In this document: one piece after another, positions 1 to 9,415 of the stretch
Layout of the letters: the number at the start of each line of letters is the position of its first letter
Position numbering within the stretch: position 1 is the stretch's first letter
Origin: Actinoallomurus oryzae
Lineage (GTDB): Bacteria; Actinomycetota; Actinomycetes; Streptosporangiales; Streptosporangiaceae
NCBI RefSeq assembly: GCF_039541955.1
Contig: NZ_BAABHF010000015.1
Coordinates: forward strand, 323,684 to 387,683
DNA: 64,000 nt
Direction of reading: 5' to 3'
Program-made: the position numbers and the translations under genes
The notes under the pieces: generated by a model
What the model saw: the letters and a program-made list of their open reading frames with translations, nothing else
The model's database searches: none
What the model was told of the DNA's origin: nothing

Positions 1-1560
1 GGTGCCGAGCTGAACGCCCCGGCCGGAGGGCCGCTCACCATCACCTCCGCGCGCTACGGCGCGGGCGGCGCCTGGGTGGACGTGGCCGACCGGCTGCGCG
101 CCAAGGTCGCCGACGATTCCCTGTTCGCCACCGTCGACGCCGATCTCGTCGGCACCGAGACGAGCGCCGGTGACATCCTTGAGGTCGTCTACCGCCTCGG
201 CGGCGACGTGCGCCGCGAGCGCGTCGCCACCGGCGCCGAGCTGCGTATCGGCCGGCTCGCGGACAAGCACCGCTACACGCTCACCGGCGGCGAGCACGGC
301 CGCGTCGAGTTCGTCCTGCTGTTCTCGCCCGACGCCGCGCGGTCGGTCCCGCAGCCGGACGCGGTGTTCGCGGCCGGCGCCCGCCACTGGCCGCGGTACT
401 GGAAGTCCGGCGGCGCGGTCGACCTGTCCGGCAGCACCGACTCCCGCTGGTTCGAACTCGAACGCCGCATCGTGCTCTCGCAGTACCTCGAAGCCGTGAA
501 CGACGCCGGGTCGTTCCCGACGCAGGAGAGCGGCCTCGTGCTGCGCACCTGGTGGGGCAAGGCCCAGATGGAGATGTACTGGTGGCACGCGGCGCACTGG
601 GCGCTGTGGAACCGCTGGGACCTCCTCGACCGGTCCGTCGGCATCTATCGGCGGCTGCTGCCCTCGTCGCGGCGCCGGGCCGCGGCGCAGGGCTACAAGG
701 GCGCCAAGTGGCCGAAGATGATCGGTCCCGACCTCCGCCAGTCGCCCGGCGAGACCAACGTGCTGCTCATCTGGCAGCAGCCGCACCCGATGTTCTTCGC
801 CGAGCTCGACTACCGCGCCCACCCCACCCGGGAGACGCTGGAGAAGTGGCGCGAGGTGCTCTTCGCCACCGCCGACTTCCTCGCGTCGTACGCCTTCTGG
901 GACGAACCCACGAAGCGCTACGTCCTCGGCCCCCCACTGCAGGTGATGTCGGAGAACGCCGACGCCAAGACCGCCATGAACCCGACGTTCGAGCTGTCGT
1001 ACTGGCGGATGGGCCTGCGCATCGCCCAGACCTGGCGCGAGCGCCTCGGCCTGTCGCGCGACCCCGGCTGGGACAAGGTGCTGCACGGCCTCGCCGAGCT
1101 GCCCGTGGAGGACGGCGTGTACGTCCTCTACGAGGGCGTGCCCGACATGTGGACGAAGTACAACTTCGACCATCCCGGGCCGGCGGTCGTGTACGGCTGG
1201 CTGCCCGGCGACGGAGTCGACAAGGACACCTTCCTCCGCACCGCCCACAAGGTCTTCGTCGAATGGCAGGTCGACCGGTGGAGCTGGGACTTCCCGATGA
1301 TCGCGATGACCGCCGCCCGCATCGGCGAACCGGAGCAGGCGCTGCACTGGCTGCTCTATCCGGGCGGCGCCAACAACATCGACGACGCGGGGTACGGCGA
1401 CACGCACGGCTACCCCTACCTCCCGGACAACGGCGGCCTGCTCTACGCGATCGCGTTCATGTGCGCAGGCTGGGACGGTGCGCCCGACCGGCACGCCCCC
1501 GGGTTCCCCGACGACGGCACCTGGACCGTCCGCTGGGAGAACCTCAGCCCCGCACTGTAG
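1..1560 (+). CDS. Six-hairpin glycosidase-like protein, 5' end cut off by the window edge
   Basis: The reading frame is open from base 1, so the gene starts upstream of the window. A GTG at 76 is the first possible start inside the window, but the 25 codons before it are clearly coding-like (ITSARYGAGG...WVDV), resembling the small beta-domain found at the front of several bacterial six-hairpin glycosidases. The rest is rich in Trp and His and looks like an (alpha/alpha)6 barrel: RTWWGKAQMEMYWWHAAHW, then NVLLIWQQPHP, NPTFELSYW, and a C-terminal WSWDFPMIAMTAARIGEP and GYPYLPDNGGLLYAIA. The fold is seen, the substrate is not. It is followed after 21 bp by a GH28 gene and is probably part of the same secreted pectin-degradation operon. 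The N-terminal export signal, if any, lies outside the window. Confidence 0.75.
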   Translation, partial: GAELNAPAGGPLTITSARYGAGGAWVDVADRLRAKVADDSLFATVDADLVGTETSAGDILEVVYRLGGDVRRERVATGAELRIGRLADKHRYTLTGGEHGRVEFVLLFSPDAARSVPQPDAVFAAGARHWPRYWKSGGAVDLSGSTDSRWFELERRIVLSQYLEAVNDAGSFPTQESGLVLRTWWGKAQMEMYWWHAAHWALWNRWDLLDRSVGIYRRLLPSSRRRAAAQGYKGAKWPKMIGPDLRQSPGETNVLLIWQQPHPMFFAELDYRAHPTRETLEKWREVLFATADFLASYAFWDEPTKRYVLGPPLQVMSENADAKTAMNPTFELSYWRMGLRIAQTWRERLGLSRDPGWDKVLHGLAELPVEDGVYVLYEGVPDMWTKYNFDHPGPAVVYGWLPGDGVDKDTFLRTAHKVFVEWQVDRWSWDFPMIAMTAARIGEPEQALHWLLYPGGANNIDDAGYGDTHGYPYLPDNGGLLYAIAFMCAGWDGAPDRHAPGFPDDGTWTVRWENLSPAL

Positions 1561-1581
1561 GCGCATTCACGGAGGCCGACA

Positions 1582-3057
1582 TTGACATGGTCACGACGTA
1601 ACTTCCTCACCACGGGCGCCGCGGCGACCGCCGGCGGCGCGGTGCTCGGCGGGATCGCCCCCGGCGCCGCGTCGGCCCGGGCGGCGACGGACGCCGGCGC
1701 GCGGCCGGGATCCGGCGGGGCGACCGGGTGGCGGCGCGCCGCCGAGATCACCCGGCGCGTCCGGCCACCCCGGTTCCCCGCCCGCCGGTTCGCCCTCACC
1801 GACTTCGGCGCGGTCGGCGACGGCACGACCGACTGCACGGAGGCGTTCCGCCGGGCGATCGCCGCCTGCCATGACGCCGGCGGCGGCCACGTCGACGTCC
1901 CGGCGGGAACGTTCCTGACCGGCGCGATCCACCTGCGCAGCGGCGTCGACCTGCACGTCGGCGAGGGCGCGACGGTCCTGTTCAGCACCGACCCGGCGGC
2001 GTACCTGCCGGCCGTCTACACCCGCTTCTCCTCCATCGAGTGCTACAACTACTCGCCCTTCATCTACGCGTACGGCCAGGAGAACATCGCGGTCACGGGC
2101 TCGGGGACGCTCGACGGGCAGGGCGGCACGGAGCACTGGTGGCCGTGGGTGGGCAACAGCGACTTCGGCTGGAAGCCGGGCGACCCCGAGGAGAGCGCCG
2201 ACTGGGCGGCGCTGCAGGACATGGCCGACCGGGGCGTCCCGGTGAAACAGCGGGTGTTCGGCGCCGGGCACTACCTGCGGCCGAACTTCCTGCAGTTCTA
2301 CCGCTGCCGCTCCGTGCTGGTCGAGGGCGTCACGGTCGTCCGGTCGCCGATGTGGCAGATCCACCCGGTGCTCTCGACGAACGTCACCGTGCGCGACGTC
2401 CACGTCGACAGCAGGGGGCCCAACAACGACGGCTGCGACCCGGAGTCCTGCTCGGGGGTGGTGATCCGGCGTTGCGTGTTCGACGCGGGCGACGACTCCA
2501 TCGCGATCAAGGCAGGCCGCGGCGCCGACGGGCGGCGGGTCAACGTGCCCTGTGAGGACGTCCTCATCGAGGACTGCGACATGCGGATCCGGTACGGCGC
2601 GGTGGCGATCGGCAGCGACACGACCGGCGGCATCCGCAACGTGTTCGTGCGCCGCTGCACCATGGGCAGCCCCAACCTGTACTTCGGGCTGTACATCAAG
2701 ACCAACTCGGTGCGCGGCGGCTTCGTGGAGAACGTCTACCTGCGCGACATCCACATCAGCTCGCTGCTGAAGGAGACCATCTCGATCGACCTGTACCACG
2801 GCGACGGGGACACCGGCTCCTACCCGCCGCTCGTACGGAACGTCGAGATCCGCGACCTCATGTGCGACACGAGCCGCGCCCCCTTGTTCATCCGGGGCTA
2901 CCCGGACGACCCGCTGCACGACATCCGTCTCGTGAACTGCACGTTCACGAACGTCTCGCGCGACAGCACCATTTCCGACATCGACGGCCTGACCTTCGAC
3001 CGGGTGACCGTCGCCGGTGAGCCGGTGACCACGCCGCCGGTCATCGGAAGCACGTGA
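1582..3057 (+). CDS. Tat-exported GH28 polygalacturonase-like enzyme
   Basis: Start TTG at 1582 is chosen because GGAGG lies 6 bp upstream and it opens directly on a Tat signal (SRRNFLTT, then a small-residue hydrophobic stretch ending near ASA). The 491-aa protein has the GH28 right-handed beta-helix layout: an N-terminal TDFGAVGDGTTDCTEAF block, IECYNYSPFIYAYG, NNDGCDPES (Asp283), GDDSIAIKAG (Asp304/Asp305) and GSDTTGG. These are the usual catalytic motifs I and II of GH28 and the exo-type version of motif III. Motif IV, normally Arg-Ile/Leu-Lys, reads Tyr371-Ile-Lys, so the substrate-binding Arg is replaced. It is expected to cleave galacturonate (or galacturonate-rhamnose) linkages in pectin outside the cell. 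It is paralogous to the GH28 at 46792, which keeps the Arg. It sits in an operon with the next two genes. Confidence 0.9.
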   Translation: MTWSRRNFLTTGAAATAGGAVLGGIAPGAASARAATDAGARPGSGGATGWRRAAEITRRVRPPRFPARRFALTDFGAVGDGTTDCTEAFRRAIAACHDAGGGHVDVPAGTFLTGAIHLRSGVDLHVGEGATVLFSTDPAAYLPAVYTRFSSIECYNYSPFIYAYGQENIAVTGSGTLDGQGGTEHWWPWVGNSDFGWKPGDPEESADWAALQDMADRGVPVKQRVFGAGHYLRPNFLQFYRCRSVLVEGVTVVRSPMWQIHPVLSTNVTVRDVHVDSRGPNNDGCDPESCSGVVIRRCVFDAGDDSIAIKAGRGADGRRVNVPCEDVLIEDCDMRIRYGAVAIGSDTTGGIRNVFVRRCTMGSPNLYFGLYIKTNSVRGGFVENVYLRDIHISSLLKETISIDLYHGDGDTGSYPPLVRNVEIRDLMCDTSRAPLFIRGYPDDPLHDIRLVNCTFTNVSRDSTISDIDGLTFDRVTVAGEPVTTPPVIGST

Positions 3058-3070
3058 GGAAGGCCCCCGC

Positions 3071-4429
<1,359 letters not shown>

Positions 4430-4465
4430 CGGAGCAGACCCGGATGACCAGAGGAAGGGACACGC

Positions 4466-6148
4466 ATGGGTGAGCAGAGTCGCAGGCGGGTCATGCAGAC
4501 CGGCCTGGGGGCGGTGGCCGGTTCGGTGGTCCTCGGCCGTCTCGGCGGCACGGCCGACGCGACCGTACGGAGCCCGGCCACTCCCGCGGGTCATGGGCGG
4601 CCCGACCTGCCGTGGGTCGCCGACCTCGGTGACGGCCGGTACCAGAACCCGGTGCTGAACGCCGACTGGTCCGACCCGGACGCCGTACGCGTGGGGCCGT
4701 ACTTCTACCTCACCGCCTCGACGTTCAACCGGATCCCGGGGCTGCCGATCCTGCGGTCGCGGGACCTGGTGAACTGGACGATCATCGGGCACGCGCTGAC
4801 CGAGCTGGAGCCCCGCGACCACTTCAGCGTGCCGCAGCACGGGAACGGCGTGTGGGCGCCGGCGATCCGCTATCACGCCGGGAAGTTCTGGATCGTCTAC
4901 CCGGATCCGGACTACGGCATCTTCGTCACCACCGCCGTCGACCCGGCGGGCCCGTGGACCACGCCGTACGCGCTGAAGGAGGGCAAGGGCCTGATCGACC
5001 CGTGCCCGCTGTGGGACTCGGACGGCAGCGCGTACCTGATCCACGCCTGGGCCAAGAGCCGTTCGGGGATCAACAACCGGCTGACGCTGCACCGGATGAG
5101 CCCGGACGGCCGAGAGCTGCTGGACGACGGCCAGGTCGTGGTCAACGGCGACGAGATCCCGGGCTACACCACGCTGGAGGGCCCCAAGCTGTACAAGCGC
5201 GACGGCTGGTACTGGATCTTCGCGCCGGCGGGCGGGGTGAAGCCCGGATGGCAGTCGGCGTTCCGGTCGCGCGACATCTTCGGCCCGTACGAGAACCGCA
5301 TCGTGCTGGCCCAGGGCGACACCCCGATCAACGGACCGCACCAGGGAGCCTGGGTCACCACCCAACAGGGCGAGGACTGGTTCCTGCACTTCCAGGACCG
5401 CGGGGTCTACGGCCGGGTGGTCCACCTGCAGCCGATGCGGTGGCGGGACGACGGCTGGCCGGTGATGGGCGATGACGACGGCAGCGGGCGTGGCACGCCG
5501 GTGCTGGTCCACCGCAAGCCGGCGGTCGGCCGGCCGTCGAAGATCTGTGCCCCCGCGAGCGGCGACGAGTTCACCGGCCACCGGCTCGGCGAGCAGTGGT
5601 TCTGGCAGGCGAACGCCGATCCGTCCTGGTGCTCGGTGCGCGGCGGCCGGCTCCGCCTGGTCTGCCCGCCCAGTGCCGACACCGCGGACCTGCGGCTGCT
5701 GCCGAACGTGCTGGGTCAGCGTTTCCCGGCCGAGTCGTTCGTCGTGACCACGTCGCTCTCCCTCCGCGCGACGCGAGAGGACGTACGGGCCGGGCTGGTG
5801 GTGCTCGGGGACGCCTACGCGTGGATCGGACTGCGGCGCAGCGGCTCGCGGCTCGTCCTCACGCACCGGACCGCGGCCGAGGACGAGAGCGAGGTGGACG
5901 CCGCCGCCCCCATCACGCTGGCCCGGGGCCGCACCTCGGTACGGCTCCGGGTCGAGGTCGGGCCGGGTGGCGTGTGCCGGTTCGCCGCCGACCCGGACGG
6001 GCGCGGCCTGCGACCGGTCGGAGGATCGTTCACCGCGACTCCGAGCACCTGGGTCGGAGCCACGCTCGGCCTGTTCGGCACCGCCCCGTCCGGCCCGGAC
6101 CAGGGCGGCACCGCCGAGGTCGACTGGTTCCGCGTCGGCCCGGCGTGA
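4466..6148 (+). CDS. Tat-exported GH43 beta-xylosidase/arabinofuranosidase-like enzyme
   Basis: ATG at 4466 follows GGAAGGG. The signal MGEQSRRRVMQTGLGAVAG is Tat-like. The GH43 five-bladed propeller starts at YQNPVLNADWSDPDAVRVG (catalytic-base Asp70), continues with VWAPAIRYHAGKFWIVY and LIDPCPLWDSDGSAYLIHAW (pKa-modulating Asp), and has TTLEGPKLYKRDGWYWIF, whose Glu is the expected catalytic acid. After about residue 350 there is a C-terminal beta-sandwich beginning SGDEFTGHRLGEQWFWQAN, the beta-xylosidase C-terminal concanavalin-like domain. Enzymes of this build act on arabino- or xylo-side chains. In a pectin locus, arabinan or xylogalacturonan side chains are the likely target (inference). 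It is the last gene of the operon that enters the window at base 1, and it is convergent with the GntR gene. Confidence 0.88.
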   Translation: MGEQSRRRVMQTGLGAVAGSVVLGRLGGTADATVRSPATPAGHGRPDLPWVADLGDGRYQNPVLNADWSDPDAVRVGPYFYLTASTFNRIPGLPILRSRDLVNWTIIGHALTELEPRDHFSVPQHGNGVWAPAIRYHAGKFWIVYPDPDYGIFVTTAVDPAGPWTTPYALKEGKGLIDPCPLWDSDGSAYLIHAWAKSRSGINNRLTLHRMSPDGRELLDDGQVVVNGDEIPGYTTLEGPKLYKRDGWYWIFAPAGGVKPGWQSAFRSRDIFGPYENRIVLAQGDTPINGPHQGAWVTTQQGEDWFLHFQDRGVYGRVVHLQPMRWRDDGWPVMGDDDGSGRGTPVLVHRKPAVGRPSKICAPASGDEFTGHRLGEQWFWQANADPSWCSVRGGRLRLVCPPSADTADLRLLPNVLGQRFPAESFVVTTSLSLRATREDVRAGLVVLGDAYAWIGLRRSGSRLVLTHRTAAEDESEVDAAAPITLARGRTSVRLRVEVGPGGVCRFAADPDGRGLRPVGGSFTATPSTWVGATLGLFGTAPSGPDQGGTAEVDWFRVGPA

Positions 6149-6153
6149 GGTTT

Positions 6154-6181
6154 CCGAGGTAGGCCCTACTAGCGATCTCGG
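6154..6181. terminator. Nested hairpin between convergent GH43 and GntR genes
   Basis: CCGAG...CTCGG outer arms enclose GTAGG-C-CCTAC. The hairpin straddles the stop codon of the GntR gene and lies 6 bp after the GH43 stop. It could end both transcripts. The stem is short, so this is only a candidate. Confidence 0.4.
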
Positions 6182-6936
6182 AGGGAGCGTTCGAGACGGG
6201 CGCCCGCGGCCCGCATGTGGGCCCGCATGGCCTCGGCCGCGGCCTCGGGCGTCCGTTCGCGGACGGCGGTCAGGACGGCGGCGTGCTCGGCGATCGTGAT
6301 GTCGGCGCTGCCCACCTCCTGGATGGCCCGGCGGATCCACACCCGCAGCAGCGACCGGATGCTGCCCAGGATGTCGTTGAGCACGGAGTTGCCCGCCGCG
6401 TTGGCGAGCGTCAGGTGGAAGGCGACGTCGGCCTCGACGAAGGCGGCGCTGTCCGGGGCGGCGCGCATCTCCTCCAGGTGCTCGGCCAGCTCGGCGACGT
6501 CCGCGTCGTCGGCGCGCTCGGCGGCCAGCCCGGCGGTGATCGTCTCGATGTGCCGCCGGGCCTCGATCAGGTCGAGCAGCTGCGGCTGGCCGAGCATGAG
6601 GCCCCACTCGATGGCGCTGGGCAGCAGGCTCGACGTGCTCTGCTTGAGGTAGGTGCCGTCGCCCTGGCGCACCTCGATGATGCCCAGGACGTCCAGCGCC
6701 TTGAGCGCCTCGCGGATCGTGGACCGCCCGACGTCGAGGCTCTCGGCGAGCTGGCGTTCGGAGGGCAGCCGGGTGCCGGGGGAGAGCTGCCCCGACAGCA
6801 GCTGCGACAGCAGCTGCCGCGCGATGTCGACGACCGCGCTCTCCCGCTGCGGAGCGGACAGCAGGATCTGCGGCGCCTCCGCCCGGGGGGTCTTGGGCCG
6901 TGCCTCGCTCGTCGAGGCGTTGGAGGGTTCCGCCAC
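6169..6936 (-). CDS. FadR-subfamily GntR transcriptional regulator
   Basis: This 255-aa cytoplasmic repressor or activator has an N-terminal winged helix (about residues 35-100: LSPGTRLPSERQLAESLDVG, STIREALKALDVLGIIEVRQ). A C-terminal all-helical FCD ligand-binding domain follows, with the conserved D...H pattern in EADVAFHLTLANAAGN and later His residues (IAEHAAVL, MRAHMR) that bind a metal in this family. It is the last gene of the minus-strand acid-sugar operon, 13 bp after the kinase. FCD regulators usually sense a small organic or sugar acid, which fits the neighbouring enzymes. The perfect palindrome at 13551-13572, with half-site TTGGTCAACC, is of the GntR/FadR operator type and is the obvious target (inference), giving joint control of both divergent operons. 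Confidence 0.9.
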   Translation of the reverse strand: MAEPSNASTSEARPKTPRAEAPQILLSAPQRESAVVDIARQLLSQLLSGQLSPGTRLPSERQLAESLDVGRSTIREALKALDVLGIIEVRQGDGTYLKQSTSSLLPSAIEWGLMLGQPQLLDLIEARRHIETITAGLAAERADDADVAELAEHLEEMRAAPDSAAFVEADVAFHLTLANAAGNSVLNDILGSIRSLLRVWIRRAIQEVGSADITIAEHAAVLTAVRERTPEAAAEAMRAHMRAAGARLERSLRDR

Positions 6937-6949
6937 ACCAGGTCCCTTC

Positions 6950-8188
6950 TCAGATCAGCCCGAAGACGTGTGCGATGTCGACCAGCGTCCGGTCGCCGCC
7001 GACGTTGCCGGGCACGACGGCGTACGGAATGGGGGCGCCCGCCGGGGCGGGAACCTCCCACACGGCGATCCCGGGCAGCAGGGGACCCACCACCCGGGCC
7101 GTGCGTGCGCCCAGCCCGCGGCGCGCCACCTCCGCCGAGGTGATGCCGCCCTTGGCGATGACCGCCGCCAGCCGCCCGGCGTTCGGGGCGACGGCCCCGC
7201 ACAACGCCCGCATGACCCGGGCCCCGTGCCGGAGGGCGCCGTGCTCCGCGCGCCGCGTCCGCTCGCCGGCCACGATGGCGGTGCCGCCGCGGGCGAGTTC
7301 CGCGCCCAGCGCCGTGGCCAGGCGTGCTCCCTCCCGGTCCGGGTCGGAGAGAGCGGCTGTCGTCGATACGGTGTGCACTGGTGTCTTCAGGTCGCGGGAG
7401 AGCGCGGCGAGTTGCCGGCCGCTCGCGTCGGTGTGCGAGCCGCAGACGACAAGGGTACCGCCGTCGCGACACCGTACGGGGGGCGAGACCGACCGGGCGG
7501 TATGTCGTCCGGCCCGCATGGCGGCCAGCGGGGCGGCGCACCGCAGCGTCACCGTACGGCCCGCCGTTCGCGCCCGGTCCAGCCCCGCGGAGATGACGGC
7601 CAGATCGTCGTCGGTCTCGGCGTCGGGGACGACGACCGTGCCGGCCGGCACCGCGCGCAGGGCCCGCGCCACCGTGTCCGGCCCGCCGGCGCGCAGCGCC
7701 GCCAGGCCGACCGGGTACGCGTCACGGCCGCCGACCTCGCGGACCCAGCCGGGCAGGGTCCGGGCCCGGTAGCCGAAGACCGGATCGGCGGCGAACTCGG
7801 TGTCGGCGGCCACCCGCCGCCTCCCGTCCACGCTGACGTAGTGCACGCCGTCGACCGTGGTCCGCCCGCCCGCGGGGAACGCCGGGACGAACAGCAGCAC
7901 GTCGCCGGCGAACACGTCCGACTCGGCGAAGACGTGGCCGCGCAGCGTCGAATCGCCGCGCAGCACGTACTCCGCCCGCACCCCGGTGGCGTCGATCCGG
8001 GCGCGGAGGCGCCGCAGCAGGGCCACGGCCTCGTCCTCCTCCATCGCCCGGGTGTTGGTGAGCACGTACACCGCGTCGTCGGCGCCGGCGGTCGGGTCGG
8101 CCTCCGGGTCCAGGAGCACCGGAACGTCCCGGGCCGACTGGGTGCCGGTCGGGTCGTCGTCCAGCACGACGGTCATCCGGCGGGTCAT
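6950..8188 (-). CDS. DUF1537 four-carbon acid sugar kinase family protein
   Basis: The N-terminal LDDDPTGTQ motif and RGDSTLRGH are signatures of the DUF1537 acid-sugar kinases (OtnK, DtnK, OiaK and relatives). The C-terminal nucleotide-binding half is visible in VCGSHTDASGRQLAAL, IAKGGITSAEVARRGLG and VVPGNVGGDRTLVDI. These enzymes phosphorylate acid sugars such as D-threonate, D-erythronate or 3-oxo-isoapionate with ATP in the cytoplasm. The usual partners of OtnK and DtnK (OtnC aldolase, PdxA2) are absent here; instead an HpcH/HpaI aldolase and a D-apionate-lactonase-like gene are in the same operon. The ATG at 8188 overlaps the TGA of a 10-codon mini-ORF (ATGA). A second in-frame ATG at 8176 is an alternative start. 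Confidence 0.88.
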   Translation of the reverse strand: MTRRMTVVLDDDPTGTQSARDVPVLLDPEADPTAGADDAVYVLTNTRAMEEDEAVALLRRLRARIDATGVRAEYVLRGDSTLRGHVFAESDVFAGDVLLFVPAFPAGGRTTVDGVHYVSVDGRRRVAADTEFAADPVFGYRARTLPGWVREVGGRDAYPVGLAALRAGGPDTVARALRAVPAGTVVVPDAETDDDLAVISAGLDRARTAGRTVTLRCAAPLAAMRAGRHTARSVSPPVRCRDGGTLVVCGSHTDASGRQLAALSRDLKTPVHTVSTTAALSDPDREGARLATALGAELARGGTAIVAGERTRRAEHGALRHGARVMRALCGAVAPNAGRLAAVIAKGGITSAEVARRGLGARTARVVGPLLPGIAVWEVPAPAGAPIPYAVVPGNVGGDRTLVDIAHVFGLI

Positions 8189-8217
8189 GCGAACGGCTCC
8201 GGCTCGGCGCGGGTCAT
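8185..8217 (-). CDS. 10-codon mini-ORF in 29-bp repeat (unit next to the kinase)
   Basis: On the minus strand it reads ATG ACC CGC GCC GAG ... GCA TGA, encoding MTRAEPEPFA. Its ATG overlaps the stop of the preceding mini-ORF and its TGA overlaps the ATG of the kinase gene. Whether the peptide itself matters is unknown. The likely effect is to hand terminating ribosomes on to the kinase start. Expression is not shown by the sequence. Confidence 0.4.
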   Translation of the reverse strand: MTRAEPEPFA

Positions 8218-8246
8218 GCGAACGGCTCCGGCTCGGCGCGGGTCAT
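8214..8246 (-). CDS. 10-codon mini-ORF in 29-bp repeat (unit next to the VOC gene)
   Basis: Identical in sequence to the mini-ORF at 8185-8217. Its ATG overlaps the TGA stop of the VOC gene (8243-8245) and its TGA overlaps the next mini-ORF start. It is the first link of a two-step ATGA chain between the VOC and kinase genes. There is no separate Shine-Dalgarno sequence, so translation would depend on coupling. Confidence 0.4.
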   Translation of the reverse strand: MTRAEPEPFA

Positions 8247-8662
8247 GCGAGCGGCTCCCGCTCGGTGAGCTCCACGCGGACCCCGTTCGGCTCGTGCAGC
8301 AGGAAGCAGGCCCGCCGGCCCCGGCCTCCGGCGAAGATCTTCGCGCCCTCCTCGCCGGACAGCGCGCCCAGCACCGGCTCGATCCGCTCGACGTTGAAGC
8401 ACAGGTGGTGCAGTCCCTCGCCGCGGGTGCGCAGGAAGTCGGCGACCGGACCGGGCCGCAGCGGCTGGACGAGCTGGATCAGCACGTTGCCGCCGTCCAG
8501 ATAGGTGAGCCGGACGCCGGGGTCGTCGGCCTCCTCGTCGCCGACGACCTTCAGCCCGAGCCGGGACACGTAGTAGGGCAGCGCCGCGTCCGCGTCGTGC
8601 ACCGCGACCGCCACGTGGTCGACGAAGTCCACCCGCGGCGGGTGGCCGGGCAGCTCAGACAA
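8243..8662 (-). CDS. VOC-family protein, methylmalonyl-CoA-epimerase-like
   Basis: A 139-aa two-module vicinal-oxygen-chelate fold: VDFVDHVAVAVHDADAALPYY...GLKV in the first half, and GLHHLCFNVERIEPVL with CFLLHEPNGVRVELTERE in the second. The metal ligands expected for methylmalonyl-CoA epimerase (His in DHVAV, His in LHHLCF, Glu in VELTE) are present. The overall layout, including the GXGXHHLCF-type motif, is closest to that family. In an acid-sugar operon with no CoA chemistry, a role as epimerase or isomerase of a 2-oxo acid sugar is more plausible than methylmalonyl-CoA epimerisation (inference). It starts at TTG 8662 with an 8-bp overlap with the aldolase stop, so it is translationally coupled. 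Confidence 0.8.
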   Translation of the reverse strand: MSELPGHPPRVDFVDHVAVAVHDADAALPYYVSRLGLKVVGDEEADDPGVRLTYLDGGNVLIQLVQPLRPGPVADFLRTRGEGLHHLCFNVERIEPVLGALSGEEGAKIFAGGRGRRACFLLHEPNGVRVELTEREPLA

Positions 8663-9413
8663 GTGCCCGGACCTCGCTCAGCCCGGACCGCAGCGCGGCC
8701 TGGTAGATCCACAGGTCGCCGCCGTAGGCCAGGATCCGGAAGCCTCGCTTGATCAGCATCTCGGCCTCCTGCGGGCCGCCGGCCATGAACCCGGCGTGCT
8801 TGCCGGCCGCTCGCGCCGCCGCCGCGACCCGGTCCAGCGCCGCCAGGTAGTCGGGGTGGTCGAACCGCCCCGGGATGCCCATGCTGTTGGTCAGGTCGAA
8901 GTGGCCGACCCACAGCACGTCCACCCCGTCGACGGCGGCGATCTCCTCTACGGCGGCCAGGCCCGCCGCCGTCTCGATCTGCGTGATGACCAGGTGCTCG
9001 TCGTTGACCCGCCGCATGTAGGCGACGTTGTCCGTGGCGGAGTAGTCGTCGTGGGCGACCCCGAACGCGGCGCCGCGTACCCCGTCCGGCGGGTACTTGG
9101 CCCAGCGCACGATGTCGCGGGCCTGCTCGGCCGACTCGACCATCGGCACCATGACGCCGCGCGCCCCGGTGTCCAGCGCGCGGGAGATCGTGGTGCGGGC
9201 GGCGTGCGGCACGCGGATGAGAGCGTCGGCGCCGCGCGTGGTGGCGACCAGCCCGCCGAGTTTCTCCCAGCCCCAGCCGGTGTGCTCGGCGTCGTAGATG
9301 ACGAATCGCGCCCCGGCCCCGGCGGCCAGGCGTCCGATGCCCAGGGTGGCGAACTCGAAGACGAAGGTGCCCAGGACGAGGTCTCCGTCGCGGAGTTCCT
9401 GCTTGATGGTCAT
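8655..9413 (-). CDS. HpcH/HpaI-family aldolase
   Basis: The start is set at ATG 9413 (MTIKQELRDGDLVLG), where the family normally begins. Longer upstream frames overlap the dehydrogenase gene and do not look coding. The 252-aa TIM barrel shows IYDAEHTGWGWEKL (Glu and His of the active site), RVPHAARTTISRALDTGARG, MVPMVESAEQA, ITQIETAAGL (metal-binding Glu) and WVGHFDLTNSMG (metal-binding Asp). HpcH/HpaI enzymes are divalent-metal class II aldolases that split 4-hydroxy-2-oxo acids into pyruvate (or glyoxylate) and an aldehyde. The EHTGW variant group is functionally undefined. In this operon it would cleave the acid-sugar intermediate. It starts 3 bp downstream of the dehydrogenase stop. Confidence 0.85.
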   Translation of the reverse strand: MTIKQELRDGDLVLGTFVFEFATLGIGRLAAGAGARFVIYDAEHTGWGWEKLGGLVATTRGADALIRVPHAARTTISRALDTGARGVMVPMVESAEQARDIVRWAKYPPDGVRGAAFGVAHDDYSATDNVAYMRRVNDEHLVITQIETAAGLAAVEEIAAVDGVDVLWVGHFDLTNSMGIPGRFDHPDYLAALDRVAAAARAAGKHAGFMAGGPQEAEMLIKRGFRILAYGGDLWIYQAALRSGLSEVRALV

Positions 9414-9415
9414 GG

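Larger units (their letters stand above)
8182..8268. repeat. 29-bp tandem repeat carrying a translational-coupling junction
   Basis: Two identical 29-bp units (8182-8210 and 8211-8239) are followed by a diverged third unit (8240-8268) that is the 3' end of the VOC gene. Each unit contains TCATG, which on the minus strand is an overlapping TGA stop and ATG start. The repeat therefore looks like a duplicated copy of the end of the VOC gene together with its stop/start overlap. The period (29) equals the length of the encoded mini-ORF (33 nt) minus the 4-nt ATGA overlap. Confidence 0.9.
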
